Below are positions 8,105 through 18,149 of a stretch of 64,000 nt of DNA, one piece after another; position 1 is the first letter of the stretch, and every line of letters begins with the position of its first letter. Location of the stretch: assembly GCA_027338645.1 (NCBI GenBank), contig DAHWSH010000011.1:1-64000 (forward strand). Reading direction: 5' to 3'. A model generated the notes under the pieces. The model made no database searches. It saw only the letters and a program-made list of their open reading frames with translations, and was not told the origin of the DNA. The DNA is from JAJZIH01 sp021785265. Its GTDB lineage: Bacteria; Pseudomonadota; Gammaproteobacteria; JAKAQQ01. Position numbers and translations under genes: made by a program.

Positions 8105-11100
8105 CAGGAACCATCCTCAGGTTTTTTCTGAAGCATGGCAAAGCGATCCGGACGCAACTGATGGAGCGTCTCAAGAAGATCTTCTTCATGGTAGGGTTTT
8201 GGCAGATAGGCATTGACTCCGATTTCCTGGGCACGTTGCCGGTGCTTTTCCCCGGAGCGTGAGGTGATAATCACGATGGGCAGCGACCGTAGGCGTTCAT
8301 CCGCCCGGATGCGCGTAGACAACTCGAACCCGTCCATGCGGGGCATTTCGATGTCCACCAAGGCCACGTCGGGCATGCGTTCCCCGAGGAGGATCAGGGC
8401 ATCAATGCCATCCTTGGCAGTCATGACCTCAATGCCACTGCGCTCCAAGAAACGTTGGGACACGCGGCGCATCGTGATGGAATCATCCACTACGAGCACA
8501 AGGCCCCGTTGACGGGGCTGCAGAACCGAGGCAGCCATCGCGACTGCTGAATCGGATACGATCGAGCGGCGACGCAGGGCACGGACAAGTCCTACGGGAT
8601 CCAGCACGAAAATGATACTGCCGTCACCGAGGATGGTCGCGCCAGAAATGCCCGGTATACTCGCCATCTGGATTCCGAGCGGCTTGACGACAATTTCCCG
8701 GCTCCCAATTAGGGTATCGACAGCAAACGCCCGGTAGTCGTCACCTCCACGGGCGAGAAGCAGGGAGACGATCTCGGTACCCGAAACGGTCTCGACGGCA
8801 CGGCCCAGGGCATGAAGAAGTGGCATGATCCGGTAACTGCGACCACCATACAGGTAAACCGGATTTTCTTTTTGTATCACCTCCTCATATTCCCGCCGGG
8901 TCATCCGCCCCACACCTTCGATACTGTGCAGCGGAATCGCATACTGGCCCGCTCCGGCAGTCACCAGAAGGGACTGTGAGATCGCCAAAGTGAAGGGGAG
9001 TCGGATCAGTATCCGGGTCCCATGACCAGTCTCAGAAGTGACCTCGACAGCCCCTGCCAGATCGCGAATCTCGGCGGATACGACATCCATGCCGACACCG
9101 CGTCCGGCGGTTTGAGTCAGGGTACGGGCGGTGGAAAACCCCGGTCTGAAGATCATCTGGATCAGGTCATCCTGAGATGGTTCCTGGCCCGGCGGGATGA
9201 GATCCAACTCGATGGCTTTGTCGCGAATGGCTTGGAAGTTGAGTCCCGCTCCATCATCCGCGACTTCGATGATCACTTCAGGCCCTTCCCGTCGGAACGT
9301 CAGGGTGATCTGGCCGATCTGACTCTTGCCAAGCGTCTGGCGTCGTTCGGGACTCTCGATGCCATGAAACACCGCATTGCGAACCATATGCTCCAACGGG
9401 GCCACAAGACGATCAAGCACACGCCGGTCGAGTTCCGCCTCAGTTCCCTGAACCAGTAACTTCACCTGCTTGTCGGCTTCGCGGGCCGTCCGCTCGACGA
9501 CTCGCTCAAGTCTCGGTGCTACCGACCGGACGGAGACCAGTCGTCCTCGCATGAGATTGTCCTGAAGAACCGTGTTCACTCGGCCCTGCTGAAGCAAAAG
9601 TGCCGAAGATTCCCGGATCAAATTGTCCAGCAAGTGCTGCAAACTCGTCAGGTCATTGACGGATTCAGCAAGCGCTCGCGACAATTCCTGAACCCGGGTA
9701 TAGCGATCCAACTCCAGAGGATCAAATCCAGCCTGGGATTCGCTGGTCTCCTGTGGATGACGGGCCAGCATCTGAGCCTCGGTCTCCAGTTCCAAGCGAC
9801 GCAGTTGTTCGCGCAACCGCTCCACAGTTCTGGCATGTTCAGCGAGATTGAAGGCAATGCTGTTGACCTGTTCTTCAAGACGGGCACGATAGATTCCAAC
9901 TTCACCAGCCTCGTTCAAGGCTTGATCCAGGAGCTCCGCACGAACCCGCACCACCGTGGAGGATGGTGCTGGCTGGCCAGGTTGGGGAGCCACGAGCTCC
10001 GGTCCGGTGGGCTGAACGGCTTCCGCATCTTCCGGGCCTATCCCGGGAGTGGATTCTCCGGTCTGAACCTCCACTGGACCCTCAAGGGTCGTGGTCATGA
10101 ACCTCGCAAGCGCCGTCATGAGCCGCCGATCTTCACGCGGGTTCTGTCCCTGCCGCGCCTGCGCCAACATCTGGTGCAGCGAGCCAATTGCCGACTGGAT
10201 CGACTCTCCCAATGCGTCGCGTGCCACTTCATCCCAATGAAGAGTCGCCCAGTCCAGGACGGATTCCAACTCGTGGGCTAAAGAGGCCATCGCCTGGAAA
10301 TTCGCGATCCGGGCACCGCCTTTGAGCGTATGCAGAGTTCTTTTGAGATGTGAAAGCTGATCCGGCCTGAGATCGTTCGCACCGGTCTCAAGCAATGGGG
10401 CTGTCTCCTCAAGAAGATCACGGGCCTCTTCTAGAAACACCACCTGGATTTCCGAAGATGTCCGCCCAGTCGGACTCGAAAATTCCGGAGGATGGGACAA
10501 TGCAGATTCGGCCGCCGGGCGGCTGGCCGTCTCCCCTGTCTGACCCATCTTGACGGGAGTTCCTCCAGAGTCCGGAACAAAAGACCCCATGCCTCCTAGA
10601 ACAGGCTGCCATTCGGCATAGAGCGGTTCCACGTGAGGCAGGAGATCCTGTCGGTTTCCGTAGGCACCAACACATTGTTCGGCCGCGGCCAAGCTCCGCC
10701 GCAACCGATCACGATCGGTTTCCTTGAACGGCAGGAGACCATAAGCCAGTGCCTCGAAGAAATGATTAATCGGTTCAAAGAGCTGCACCAGCTCCGATAG
10801 CTGGGCCATTTGCGAAATCCCGTTCAGGGTATGGGCGGCCTTGGAAACGGAAAAGGGAACAGGAATCTGCGGGGATTCGAGCCAATCACGGAGTACGGCC
10901 ATGTGATGGCGAGCCTCCCCGCGGAAAATCCCGTAAAGGTCGGGATCAATCCGTGGCACCGGTACCGGTATCACCTCGGGCTCCAGCTCCTCCCGGATGA
11001 TCAGCGCTTCTGCTCGCCGAAACCGCTCGACATAGTCGGGTAAACGGGTTTTCCCCTGCTCCAGCTCCTTGATCAGTTCGCTCACGAAGGAGATGGAAGC

Positions 11101-13320
11101 GCCCACGAAAGCGACTCGATCCGCGCTGGTCGGCAAGGTATTGTCGATCATCCGGTTGAGCAGAGATTCCACCTTCCAGGCGTACTCTGCAAGACGGAGG
11201 GCTCCAGCTAAGCGCCCACTCCCTTTGAGGGTATGGAAACCGCGACGGATGGTGGTCCGGGGTCCGGTTTCCTCTTCCGGGTTTTTGAGCCACATTTCAT
11301 AGGCCACCTGGAGTCCACGGACAACCTCACGGGCCTCTTCCAGGAAAATCGGGACGATTTCAGGTTCGGCGTCGGCACGCAACACAACCAGGAGTTCAGG
11401 CATACTCGTCGACTCGGCGCCACCCGGTTGTCTTTTGCCTGCGATAAGAGGAAGCGGACTCGCTCCCCGAGCCTTGGGGAGGACGGGTTTCGGGGTCGCC
11501 TCTTTTCCTGAAGACTCGTCGCTTGGAGATAACCCCGGATCCATCATGGGGGTCGACTCTTCGGTTTCCTGCCACGCCGGGGGAACAGACTCCGTCACGG
11601 CATCCGCGGGAGAATCTCGACTCTCCGGCGGTTTTTCTTCCAAGGACTCCTCAGCGCTTTCCACCGAGATTCCCGGAATCGCTTGCTCCAGAGCCACGAT
11701 GCAAGCCTCTGCGTTATCCAGCATGGCCGAAAGTGTCCCGCGATTCAAACGGATGTTCTCAAGCCAGTATTCGATGCTGACAATGGCATCGGCAACCCGG
11801 TTGGCCAGAGAAGTCGAGAGCCGACGACCCTGGACCCGCCAACGCTCAGGATCCAGGGCCAAATTCAATCTGACGATCAGTTCGGCAACCGATTCGAAAC
11901 CGGCAACTTGCAAGGCGGACACAATTTCGGTCAAAAGCGGGCGGATGCCATCCTGGAGAGTCGGCGACTGGTTGGGGTGGGAAACGAAATCGGCAACGAT
12001 CTGCTTGACACGTGATAGGTTGACCAGAACTTCCCGAACGACGAGACTACGAGCCCGACCGTAGGCTTCACGTTGGGCGGAAGTATCGGACAGTTGTCGG
12101 GTTTTGCCCAACAGATTGATCTCATCCTCAAGTTGATCCTCGATCTGAAGAAGGACCGAGGCGACCTGAAGCAAGATGTCTTCGTGACGCTTCGAGGTTC
12201 CCGTTGCCTGATCCGACAAAAAACGTCGTTGTCGGTCCAAGCTTTCACTGAGATCACTGAGTCCCAGAACCGTGAGAGTATCACAGATCTTTTTGAGCAG
12301 ATCGGTGGCGGCCGCCAGCTGGGCACTCTCCCTGAAGCCCCCCCGGACGTAGAGATCAATCCGGTCCTTGACCCGTCCCAAATCTTCGCGGATGACCGAC
12401 CCCACCGTCCTCAGGAGCGCTTGGCTGGGCCCCGAGAGATCGGCTGTCGATGCTGACCAGTTGTCTTCCTTGGGTTCCGTCCGCTGGGCAGAACGAATGG
12501 CTGTCACACGGGAACCCGTGGCCGTGCTTCGCAGGACCTGCGTGCGGAGGCTCTGGTTCAGTTCCTGGAGGGAGCGCTTCTGTTCTCCCTTTTTCTGAAG
12601 GCCATGCAACTCACGGTCGAGTCGTCCAATCAGCTGCTTGATTTCCGGTGTGAGTAGGTGCCCCCCATCGCGAACCGACTCAAGAAAGCCCCCGGCCAGC
12701 CACCAGAGTTCGAACTCGGCAGGGACCTGGGCGGCTGCCTCAATCTGCTGTGCCACCTTGATCATGGTATTGACCGCATCCCGGTTGGATGGATCACGGT
12801 AAAAGGAGAGTAGAGCAGACTGGAATTGGGGTCGCAAGACGTGCGCCAAGCGCCGGATATCATGATCCGTAGTCGCTGCCGTGCGTTCGGCAAAACGCAG
12901 TTCCATGGTGAGATTTTCACTGTCGAGCGGTGCATGTCCGATACTGGTTCGCAACGCATTGATCTGGGGGAGCAGCATACGAACCGAGTCACGCCGGGTC
13001 CCAGCGACCCGTTCGAGATACATGGGAAGCTGCATCAGTGCCCGTGTTACCTGTTCGAGTACCGATTCCTGAGGTGGTTCTTCCTGCTCCTTGAGGACCC
13101 GTAGTACTCGCTCGATTTCCTGGGTCAGAAGCGCGCCACCACTGATCCCCACAACCTGCAGAACACCTCGGATTTCATGGAGATCAACCAGACAGCGTCC
13201 AAGGGCCTCTTTCTGCTCGGGATCCTGAGTGAAGGATTCCCACCCAAGACGCACCCGTGCCAGGGAGTTTTCCAACTCATCCTTGACCCAGAGGATCGCT
13301 TGTGACGCGGGAATCGACAT
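8104..13320 (-). CDS. chpA: Pil-Chp hybrid histidine kinase ChpA (CheA-like, multi-Hpt)
   Basis: A 1738-residue cytoplasmic kinase controlling type IV pilus function. Canonical phosphotransfer motifs are at H696 (FHTLKGSG) and H997 (LHTLKGG). A variant is at H830 (AHTLNG, Lys replaced by Asn), and an N-terminal candidate at H48 (HEIRG). Next come the ATPase core with the N box near 1308-1320, DDGAG at 1355-1359 and GRGVGMD at 1406-1412. These are followed by a CheW-like domain (about 1440-1580) and a C-terminal receiver with D1612/D1613, phospho-acceptor D1656, T1686 and K1708. Pseudomonas ChpA is longer with more Hpt units, so this is a reduced version. chpB is missing between it and chpC. 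It is translationally coupled to chpC. Confidence 0.95.
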   Translation of the reverse strand: MSIPASQAILWVKDELENSLARVRLGWESFTQDPEQKEALGRCLVDLHEIRGVLQVVGISGGALLTQEIERVLRVLKEQEEPPQESVLEQVTRALMQLPMYLERVAGTRRDSVRMLLPQINALRTSIGHAPLDSENLTMELRFAERTAATTDHDIRRLAHVLRPQFQSALLSFYRDPSNRDAVNTMIKVAQQIEAAAQVPAEFELWWLAGGFLESVRDGGHLLTPEIKQLIGRLDRELHGLQKKGEQKRSLQELNQSLRTQVLRSTATGSRVTAIRSAQRTEPKEDNWSASTADLSGPSQALLRTVGSVIREDLGRVKDRIDLYVRGGFRESAQLAAATDLLKKICDTLTVLGLSDLSESLDRQRRFLSDQATGTSKRHEDILLQVASVLLQIEDQLEDEINLLGKTRQLSDTSAQREAYGRARSLVVREVLVNLSRVKQIVADFVSHPNQSPTLQDGIRPLLTEIVSALQVAGFESVAELIVRLNLALDPERWRVQGRRLSTSLANRVADAIVSIEYWLENIRLNRGTLSAMLDNAEACIVALEQAIPGISVESAEESLEEKPPESRDSPADAVTESVPPAWQETEESTPMMDPGLSPSDESSGKEATPKPVLPKARGASPLPLIAGKRQPGGAESTSMPELLVVLRADAEPEIVPIFLEEAREVVRGLQVAYEMWLKNPEEETGPRTTIRRGFHTLKGSGRLAGALRLAEYAWKVESLLNRMIDNTLPTSADRVAFVGASISFVSELIKELEQGKTRLPDYVERFRRAEALIIREELEPEVIPVPVPRIDPDLYGIFRGEARHHMAVLRDWLESPQIPVPFSVSKAAHTLNGISQMAQLSELVQLFEPINHFFEALAYGLLPFKETDRDRLRRSLAAAEQCVGAYGNRQDLLPHVEPLYAEWQPVLGGMGSFVPDSGGTPVKMGQTGETASRPAAESALSHPPEFSSPTGRTSSEIQVVFLEEARDLLEETAPLLETGANDLRPDQLSHLKRTLHTLKGGARIANFQAMASLAHELESVLDWATLHWDEVARDALGESIQSAIGSLHQMLAQARQGQNPREDRRLMTALARFMTTTLEGPVEVQTGESTPGIGPEDAEAVQPTGPELVAPQPGQPAPSSTVVRVRAELLDQALNEAGEVGIYRARLEEQVNSIAFNLAEHARTVERLREQLRRLELETEAQMLARHPQETSESQAGFDPLELDRYTRVQELSRALAESVNDLTSLQHLLDNLIRESSALLLQQGRVNTVLQDNLMRGRLVSVRSVAPRLERVVERTAREADKQVKLLVQGTEAELDRRVLDRLVAPLEHMVRNAVFHGIESPERRQTLGKSQIGQITLTFRREGPEVIIEVADDGAGLNFQAIRDKAIELDLIPPGQEPSQDDLIQMIFRPGFSTARTLTQTAGRGVGMDVVSAEIRDLAGAVEVTSETGHGTRILIRLPFTLAISQSLLVTAGAGQYAIPLHSIEGVGRMTRREYEEVIQKENPVYLYGGRSYRIMPLLHALGRAVETVSGTEIVSLLLARGGDDYRAFAVDTLIGSREIVVKPLGIQMASIPGISGATILGDGSIIFVLDPVGLVRALRRRSIVSDSAVAMAASVLQPRQRGLVLVVDDSITMRRVSQRFLERSGIEVMTAKDGIDALILLGERMPDVALVDIEMPRMDGFELSTRIRADERLRSLPIVIITSRSGEKHRQRAQEIGVNAYLPKPYHEEDLLETLHQLRPDRFAMLQKKPEDGS

Positions 13321-13332
13321 GGACGTGACCGC

Positions 13333-15486
13333 CTAACTTGAGCCCACCGATAACTCGTTCAGGAAGACTTCCTCGTTGAGTTCGGGAGGCGAGGCCGTGG
13401 CGGATTCTGCCCGCAACAACGGGGTTCCTGCGGGTTGATGATTCTCATCGCCCTCCAATTCCTCTTCGTCGGGGAGCTTGAAGCCGGAAACGGTCTGGCG
13501 CAAGGTGCCGGCGAGTTCGGCCAGCTGACCTATATCGCGCGCGGTGGCTTCGGTTCCCTCTGCGGTCTGGGCCGTTATCTCCTGAATGACATTCATGGTT
13601 CGGGCCACATCCTGGGAGGCATTCGCCTGCTGAACAGAAGCATCCGAGATGCTCTGCACCAGCTTGGCCATGTGACCGGAGACGGTCTCAATCTCCGTCA
13701 GGGCCCGACCGGCATTTTCTGCGAGCTGAGCCCCGCTCACCACCCCCGACGTGCTCTTTTCCATGGAGCTCACCGCTTCTCCCGTATCCGTCTGAATGGT
13801 TCGTACCAGGGTTTCGATCTGGCGCGTCGCATTACCCACACGCTCGGCCAGTCGCTGGACTTCGTCAGCCACCACCGCGAAGCCGCGGCCTGCTTCTCCG
13901 GCCATGGAGGCCTGGATCGCTGCGTTCAACGCGAGGATATTGGTCTGTTCTGCAATATCATTGATGAGTTCCACGATATCGCCGATTTCCTGGGAACTTT
14001 CGCCTAGACGCTTGATCCGTTTCGCAGTTTCCTGAATCGTCTCACGGATGGCGTTCATTCCCTCGATCGTGGCTCGCACTGCATTTGCACCCCGGTTCGC
14101 AATCCCGACTGATCGCTGGGCAACTTCGGCGGATCGCTTGGCGTTGAGGGAGACCTGCTCGATGGACTTGGTCATCTCGGCAATTTGTCCTCCTGCCTGC
14201 GCAATCTGGCGCGTCTGGTGCAAACTCGCTTCGGCCAGGTGGTTAGCCGTTGCCCGTGTCCGGCGGGCAGCATTGTCGACCTGAACAGCCGTCTGGTTGA
14301 TCGTCCGGACCAGTTCCCGCAGCTGGTCAACGGCGAAGTTCACCGAGTCCGCGATGGCTCCCGTAATGTCCTCAGTCACCGAAGCTTGCACCGTGAGATC
14401 CCCATCCGAAAGTCCGGCGAGCTCGTCGAGTAGCTTGAGAATGGCGGACTGGTTGCGTTGAGCCTCGGTATCCCGGATTCGCCGGGTGGCCATCAGGTTG
14501 CCAATCAACGCATTGATGTAGAAGAGGAGCAGCAGCAAAACCAACCCCGCAGCGATCAGCGCCCACCCATAGACCGAGCGATAAATCCGGCTTGCATGGG
14601 ACAACTGCAGACGGCTCCGTTCGCGTTGTGCAACCGTCGCCAAGCTCGTGGACAAAAATCCAATTGATGAAAGCTGGTGAAAGAAACGCCGGGCTTGGAT
14701 TGCGTTTTTCTCAACCGTGGTGAGACTGAGGATCCACGGCACGAACAGGTTTCCGGACCGGTTGAGGGTGGGGCGCAGGGTGCCATTAAATGCCTGGCCT
14801 ACCAGCCCCAGCCGGCGGGATCCATGCAGGATTCCGTTCTGGACTTCGGCGATGAATCGGCCGTTGCTGAACAGTGAGTTCAACAGCACGCCCGGATGCT
14901 TCACCGGGTGCTGAAGATCCTCAAGGGCTCCTTCCATAAGCCCAGCCCTCCGGATCAACGACCCCAGTAGTGCCACATCATGCGGTGGAGCTCCAACCCG
15001 GCCCATCAGGTGGTCGAGATGACGCCAGGTGAGCAGCAGCAGGGGCAGTCCCATCCGGACGTTGACGAGGGCCGAAACAATCCTCCGGTTAACCGCAATC
15101 CGAACCTTGAGGTGACCCAAAGTCCGGTTGAACAGTGCCCCACCCCCCGCCAATTCAACCAGTGCCGTCCCGAGTGTTCCCTGGGCTGGTGGAAGGCCGA
15201 TCGCCGGACGACCGTTTTCAAGCTGGTTCAGGACTCGGGTATAGGCCAACTGCTCGGCCTGGAGTCGGCCCAGCACATGACGCTTCCCGGCGAGTATCTG
15301 CCGGACGGCCCCTCGGGCGGAACCCAGTTGACCCGAAACCTGCTGGAGCAGGCCCTCCTGTAGATGGGCGGCCTGATGACCTTGATAAACCTGGAAAAGA
15401 TCCCATCCTCCGACCGCGAACAGAATCACACACAATCCGGCGAGCACATAGACCGACCTTCTCGAAACCGGCTTTACTTCTGCCAT
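13333..15486 (-). CDS. pilJ: Methyl-accepting chemotaxis protein PilJ
   Basis: A 717-residue inner-membrane receptor of the Pil-Chp pathway. One membrane span near the N-terminus (VYVLAGLCVILFAVGG) and a second near residue 310 (LIAAGLVLLLLLFYINALI) enclose a periplasmic sensing region of roughly 270 residues. The cytoplasmic hairpin carries the signalling tip DIAEQTNILALNAAIQAS and GRGFAVVADEV. The frame is open to 15564, but the ATG at 15486 has GAGGTG upstream and gives the expected short N-terminus. It lies between pilI and chpA. No pilK methyltransferase gene follows, so adaptation by methylation is doubtful or uses an enzyme encoded elsewhere. Confidence 0.95.
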   Translation of the reverse strand: MAEVKPVSRRSVYVLAGLCVILFAVGGWDLFQVYQGHQAAHLQEGLLQQVSGQLGSARGAVRQILAGKRHVLGRLQAEQLAYTRVLNQLENGRPAIGLPPAQGTLGTALVELAGGGALFNRTLGHLKVRIAVNRRIVSALVNVRMGLPLLLLTWRHLDHLMGRVGAPPHDVALLGSLIRRAGLMEGALEDLQHPVKHPGVLLNSLFSNGRFIAEVQNGILHGSRRLGLVGQAFNGTLRPTLNRSGNLFVPWILSLTTVEKNAIQARRFFHQLSSIGFLSTSLATVAQRERSRLQLSHASRIYRSVYGWALIAAGLVLLLLLFYINALIGNLMATRRIRDTEAQRNQSAILKLLDELAGLSDGDLTVQASVTEDITGAIADSVNFAVDQLRELVRTINQTAVQVDNAARRTRATANHLAEASLHQTRQIAQAGGQIAEMTKSIEQVSLNAKRSAEVAQRSVGIANRGANAVRATIEGMNAIRETIQETAKRIKRLGESSQEIGDIVELINDIAEQTNILALNAAIQASMAGEAGRGFAVVADEVQRLAERVGNATRQIETLVRTIQTDTGEAVSSMEKSTSGVVSGAQLAENAGRALTEIETVSGHMAKLVQSISDASVQQANASQDVARTMNVIQEITAQTAEGTEATARDIGQLAELAGTLRQTVSGFKLPDEEELEGDENHQPAGTPLLRAESATASPPELNEEVFLNELSVGSS

Positions 15487-15547
15487 GACACACCTCGATT
15501 TTTCAATTCTCCGGACACTGTCTTCCCCTCCCGATCGACGATGATGA

Positions 15548-16105
15548 CTACCCGGCAGCTGCATCGAGAAATGCAGTACTCTCGATCAGAGCCCGCAAAT
15601 CCAGATGCTGGTACAACTGGTCGTCAATTCGATAGCTACCCCTCACCCAAGCCTGCAGGAGGTCCTCCCGGACTACTGGGACCCGGGCCGATTCCCGAAC
15701 CGACCGAAATCCGCGCACCTCATCAACCAAAAGCCCCACCGGGTTGCGGTCATGGTTGAGGCGAACGAGACGGGTCAGCCGCATCAGTGCGATCGGATGC
15801 CCACCCGCAAAAGCCGAAAGATCGGTCACCGGAACGATCTGCCCCCCCACGTTCACAACCCCGACCAACCAAGGCTTCGCGCCCGGAACCGATGTCAGCG
15901 CTGGAGGGACCAGCACTTCCCTGATGTTCTCTCGCTCTGTGAGGTAGAACTGATGCCCTACCCGGAATGCGAGTCCTGACCACTCCCGAAGCGTCGTACT
16001 GGCCGTAGCACTTGTACCTAGAGCCGCCGCCGCCCGTGCCCGGACCTCAAGTGCCTTGAGGCGGGCGAAGGGAGTGAGCGGTTTGGCGGTAGAGTCAGGG
16101 GGCAT
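15548..16105 (-). CDS. pilI: CheW-like adaptor PilI
   Basis: A 185-residue CheW-domain protein. The core WLVGVVNVGGQIVPVTDLSAF is the usual CheW beta-barrel segment. It should couple PilJ to ChpA. The start at 16105 has GGAGGAGG six bases upstream and overlaps the pilH stop by 11 bp; the longer frame to 16144 is less likely. Confidence 0.92.
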   Translation of the reverse strand: MPPDSTAKPLTPFARLKALEVRARAAAALGTSATASTTLREWSGLAFRVGHQFYLTERENIREVLVPPALTSVPGAKPWLVGVVNVGGQIVPVTDLSAFAGGHPIALMRLTRLVRLNHDRNPVGLLVDEVRGFRSVRESARVPVVREDLLQAWVRGSYRIDDQLYQHLDLRALIESTAFLDAAAG

Positions 16106-16478
16106 GCTTGCCTCCTCCCGCAAGAACATTCCTGATGGTCTCAAGCAGGACCTGATCCTTGACCGGCTTGGCCAAGTAGTCTGCCGCCCCCTGCCGGAGG
16201 CCCCAAACCCGGTCGGTCTGCTGCGACTTGTTGCTCACGACGATAACGGGAATATGCTTGGTTTCTGGATTCTGAGTGATCTGACGGGTCGCCTGGAATC
16301 CATTGATGCCGGGCATGACAACATCCATCAGGATAACGTCCGGCTTCTCGTTTCGGGCGGTTTCAATGGCCTCCACGCCGTTCGTTGCCGTAATCACCCC
16401 ATGTCCGCCCTTTTGCAAGGCAGCCTTGAGCAGGTGGACCTCGGTGGGTGAATCATCCACAACCAGTATCTTTGCCAT
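16095..16478 (-). CDS. pilH: CheY-like response regulator PilH
   Basis: A 127-residue stand-alone receiver. Acidic pocket VVDDS near residues 6-10, phospho-acceptor Asp in VILMDVVMPG, and Lys in LAKPVKD are all present. In Pseudomonas PilH is phosphorylated by ChpA and moderates PilG signalling on pilus retraction. Order pilG-pilH-pilI supports the name. It lies 16 bp after pilG. Confidence 0.95.
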   Translation of the reverse strand: MAKILVVDDSPTEVHLLKAALQKGGHGVITATNGVEAIETARNEKPDVILMDVVMPGINGFQATRQITQNPETKHIPVIVVSNKSQQTDRVWGLRQGAADYLAKPVKDQVLLETIRNVLAGGGKHAP

Positions 16479-16494
16479 TCGTGCTTTACCTCAA

Positions 16495-16968
16495 TTACCT
16501 CGTGATGGGACCTGTACTCGATTCTTTCGCCTGGGCCGCGACGGGTCCCTGGGACAATGCAAAGTTGGCAATGGCCGACAACAGGTCTTCCCGCCCGAAA
16601 GGCTTGGTCAGGTACTGCTCGGCACCGCAGATTCGGCCCCGTGCAATATCGAAAAGCCCATCCTTACTGGAGAGCATGATGATCGGGATTTTCTTGAACT
16701 GCTGGTTGTTCTTGATGAGCACACAGGTCTCGTAGCCGTCCAAGCGCGGCATCATGACGTCGACAAAAATAATATCCGGGGCGAGGTCTGCCACTTTGGC
16801 CAGTGCCTCGAAGCCGTCAGCTGCCGTTGCGACTTCGCATCCCGCCGAGTGGAGCATGTTCTCGGCGCTGGTCCTCACTGTCCGACTATCATCAACAACC
16901 AGAACCTTGAGGCCCCTGAGTTGGGGAGCGGTCGTTTCGCTTCCGGAAGGACTATTCATCTGTTGCAT
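16495..16968 (-). CDS. pilG: CheY-like response regulator PilG
   Basis: A stand-alone receiver whose segments IIFVDVMMPRLDGYETC and IIMLSSKDGLFD are close to Pseudomonas PilG as I recall it. VVDDSR and YLTKPF supply the acidic pocket and the lysine. PilG promotes pilus extension and cAMP signalling. Two ATGs, 16968 and 16959, share one G-rich ribosome site and cannot be separated; the open frame to 17028 is unlikely to be used. It heads the chemosensory operon and diverges from gshB. Confidence 0.93.
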   Translation of the reverse strand: MQQMNSPSGSETTAPQLRGLKVLVVDDSRTVRTSAENMLHSAGCEVATAADGFEALAKVADLAPDIIFVDVMMPRLDGYETCVLIKNNQQFKKIPIIMLSSKDGLFDIARGRICGAEQYLTKPFGREDLLSAIANFALSQGPVAAQAKESSTGPITR

Positions 16969-17075
16969 TCCCCTCCATATCCGGGCCTTTATTTGCCAGT
17001 GGCAGGCCCCCTGTTTACTTTTTACCATAAATTTGACGCATAATCCATTGATCGCTAACCGCCTTTAACCCCCCC

Positions 17076-18056
17076 ATGCCCTCTCCCCTACCCCGCCTCG
17101 GTGTTCTCATGGATGCGATCGAATCCATCCATCCGGAAAAAGACACCACCCTGCTTCTTTTACTGGCCGCCCAAAAAAGGGGGTTTGGCCTGGTTTATTT
17201 CGAACAAGGTGATCTTTATGCTCTCGATGGTCAGATATGGGGGTCGGGCCGGGTTCTCACTGTTTTTGATCACGCGGATCATTATTTTGAACTCGACCCC
17301 GAACCCGAACCGATCCCGTTGGCCGGGCTCTCGGCCTTTCTCATGCGAAAAGATCCCCCAGTCGACCTGGATTACCTCTATACCAACCTGCTCTTGCAGC
17401 ACGCCGAGCGCGACGGGCTACGGATCATCAACTCGCCTGCGGCCCTTCTCCAGACCAATGAAAAACTGGCCATCCTGGACTTCCCGAACCTCATTCCCCC
17501 AACTCTCGTGACGGGTTCGCTGCCCCGCTTACTCCACTTTATCGAACAACACCAGCAAGTTGTCCTGAAACCCCTTGATGGCATGGGAGGCTCCCGGGTG
17601 TTTACTGTTGCTGCAGGTGACCTCAACCGTCACGTTATCGTGGAGGTCTTGACCGGCGAAGGACACCACCCGGTCATGGCCCAGCGTTATATCCCGGAAA
17701 TTCGCACACTGGGCGACAAGCGCATTCTGCTGATCGACGGCCAGCCGGTCCCTTACGCTCTGGCCCGCCTGCCGGCACCGGGTGAGGCACGCGGCAATCT
17801 CGCCCGTGGTGGGACGGCTCGCGGAGTCGAACTGAGCGCCCGGGACCAGGCGATCTGTGCTCATGTGGGACCAGTACTGGCCCGCGCCGGGCACTGCTTT
17901 GTCGGCCTGGATGTCATCGGCGATTACCTGACTGAAATCAATGTAACGAGCCCCACTTGTGCGCGCGAACTCGATCGTCTTTACGGTCTGGACATCGGGG
18001 GTCAGTTCATTGACCATCTCATCCGAACACTGCCCCGACCTCAAGCCAACCCCTAA
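17076..18056 (+). CDS. gshB: Glutathione synthetase
   Basis: A 326-residue ATP-grasp enzyme that joins gamma-glutamylcysteine and glycine. Family segments are LGVLMDAIESIHPEKDTT at the N-terminus, LMRKDPPVDLDYLY, VLKPLDGMGG and AQRYIPEIRTLGDKRI, and the C-terminal EINVTSPT. Length is typical. Its position next to the divergent pilG is the same as in Pseudomonas. The tonB-like gene follows on the same strand. Confidence 0.96.
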   Translation: MPSPLPRLGVLMDAIESIHPEKDTTLLLLLAAQKRGFGLVYFEQGDLYALDGQIWGSGRVLTVFDHADHYFELDPEPEPIPLAGLSAFLMRKDPPVDLDYLYTNLLLQHAERDGLRIINSPAALLQTNEKLAILDFPNLIPPTLVTGSLPRLLHFIEQHQQVVLKPLDGMGGSRVFTVAAGDLNRHVIVEVLTGEGHHPVMAQRYIPEIRTLGDKRILLIDGQPVPYALARLPAPGEARGNLARGGTARGVELSARDQAICAHVGPVLARAGHCFVGLDVIGDYLTEINVTSPTCARELDRLYGLDIGGQFIDHLIRTLPRPQANP

Positions 18057-18149
18057 TCCGGACCCACTGCCGTGCCTGGACCTCAGCGTCGCTCAAATCC
18101 TCGACAAGCCTCTGGCCACCCCGCGCTGTCGCTCTCCAGAAGCCATTCC

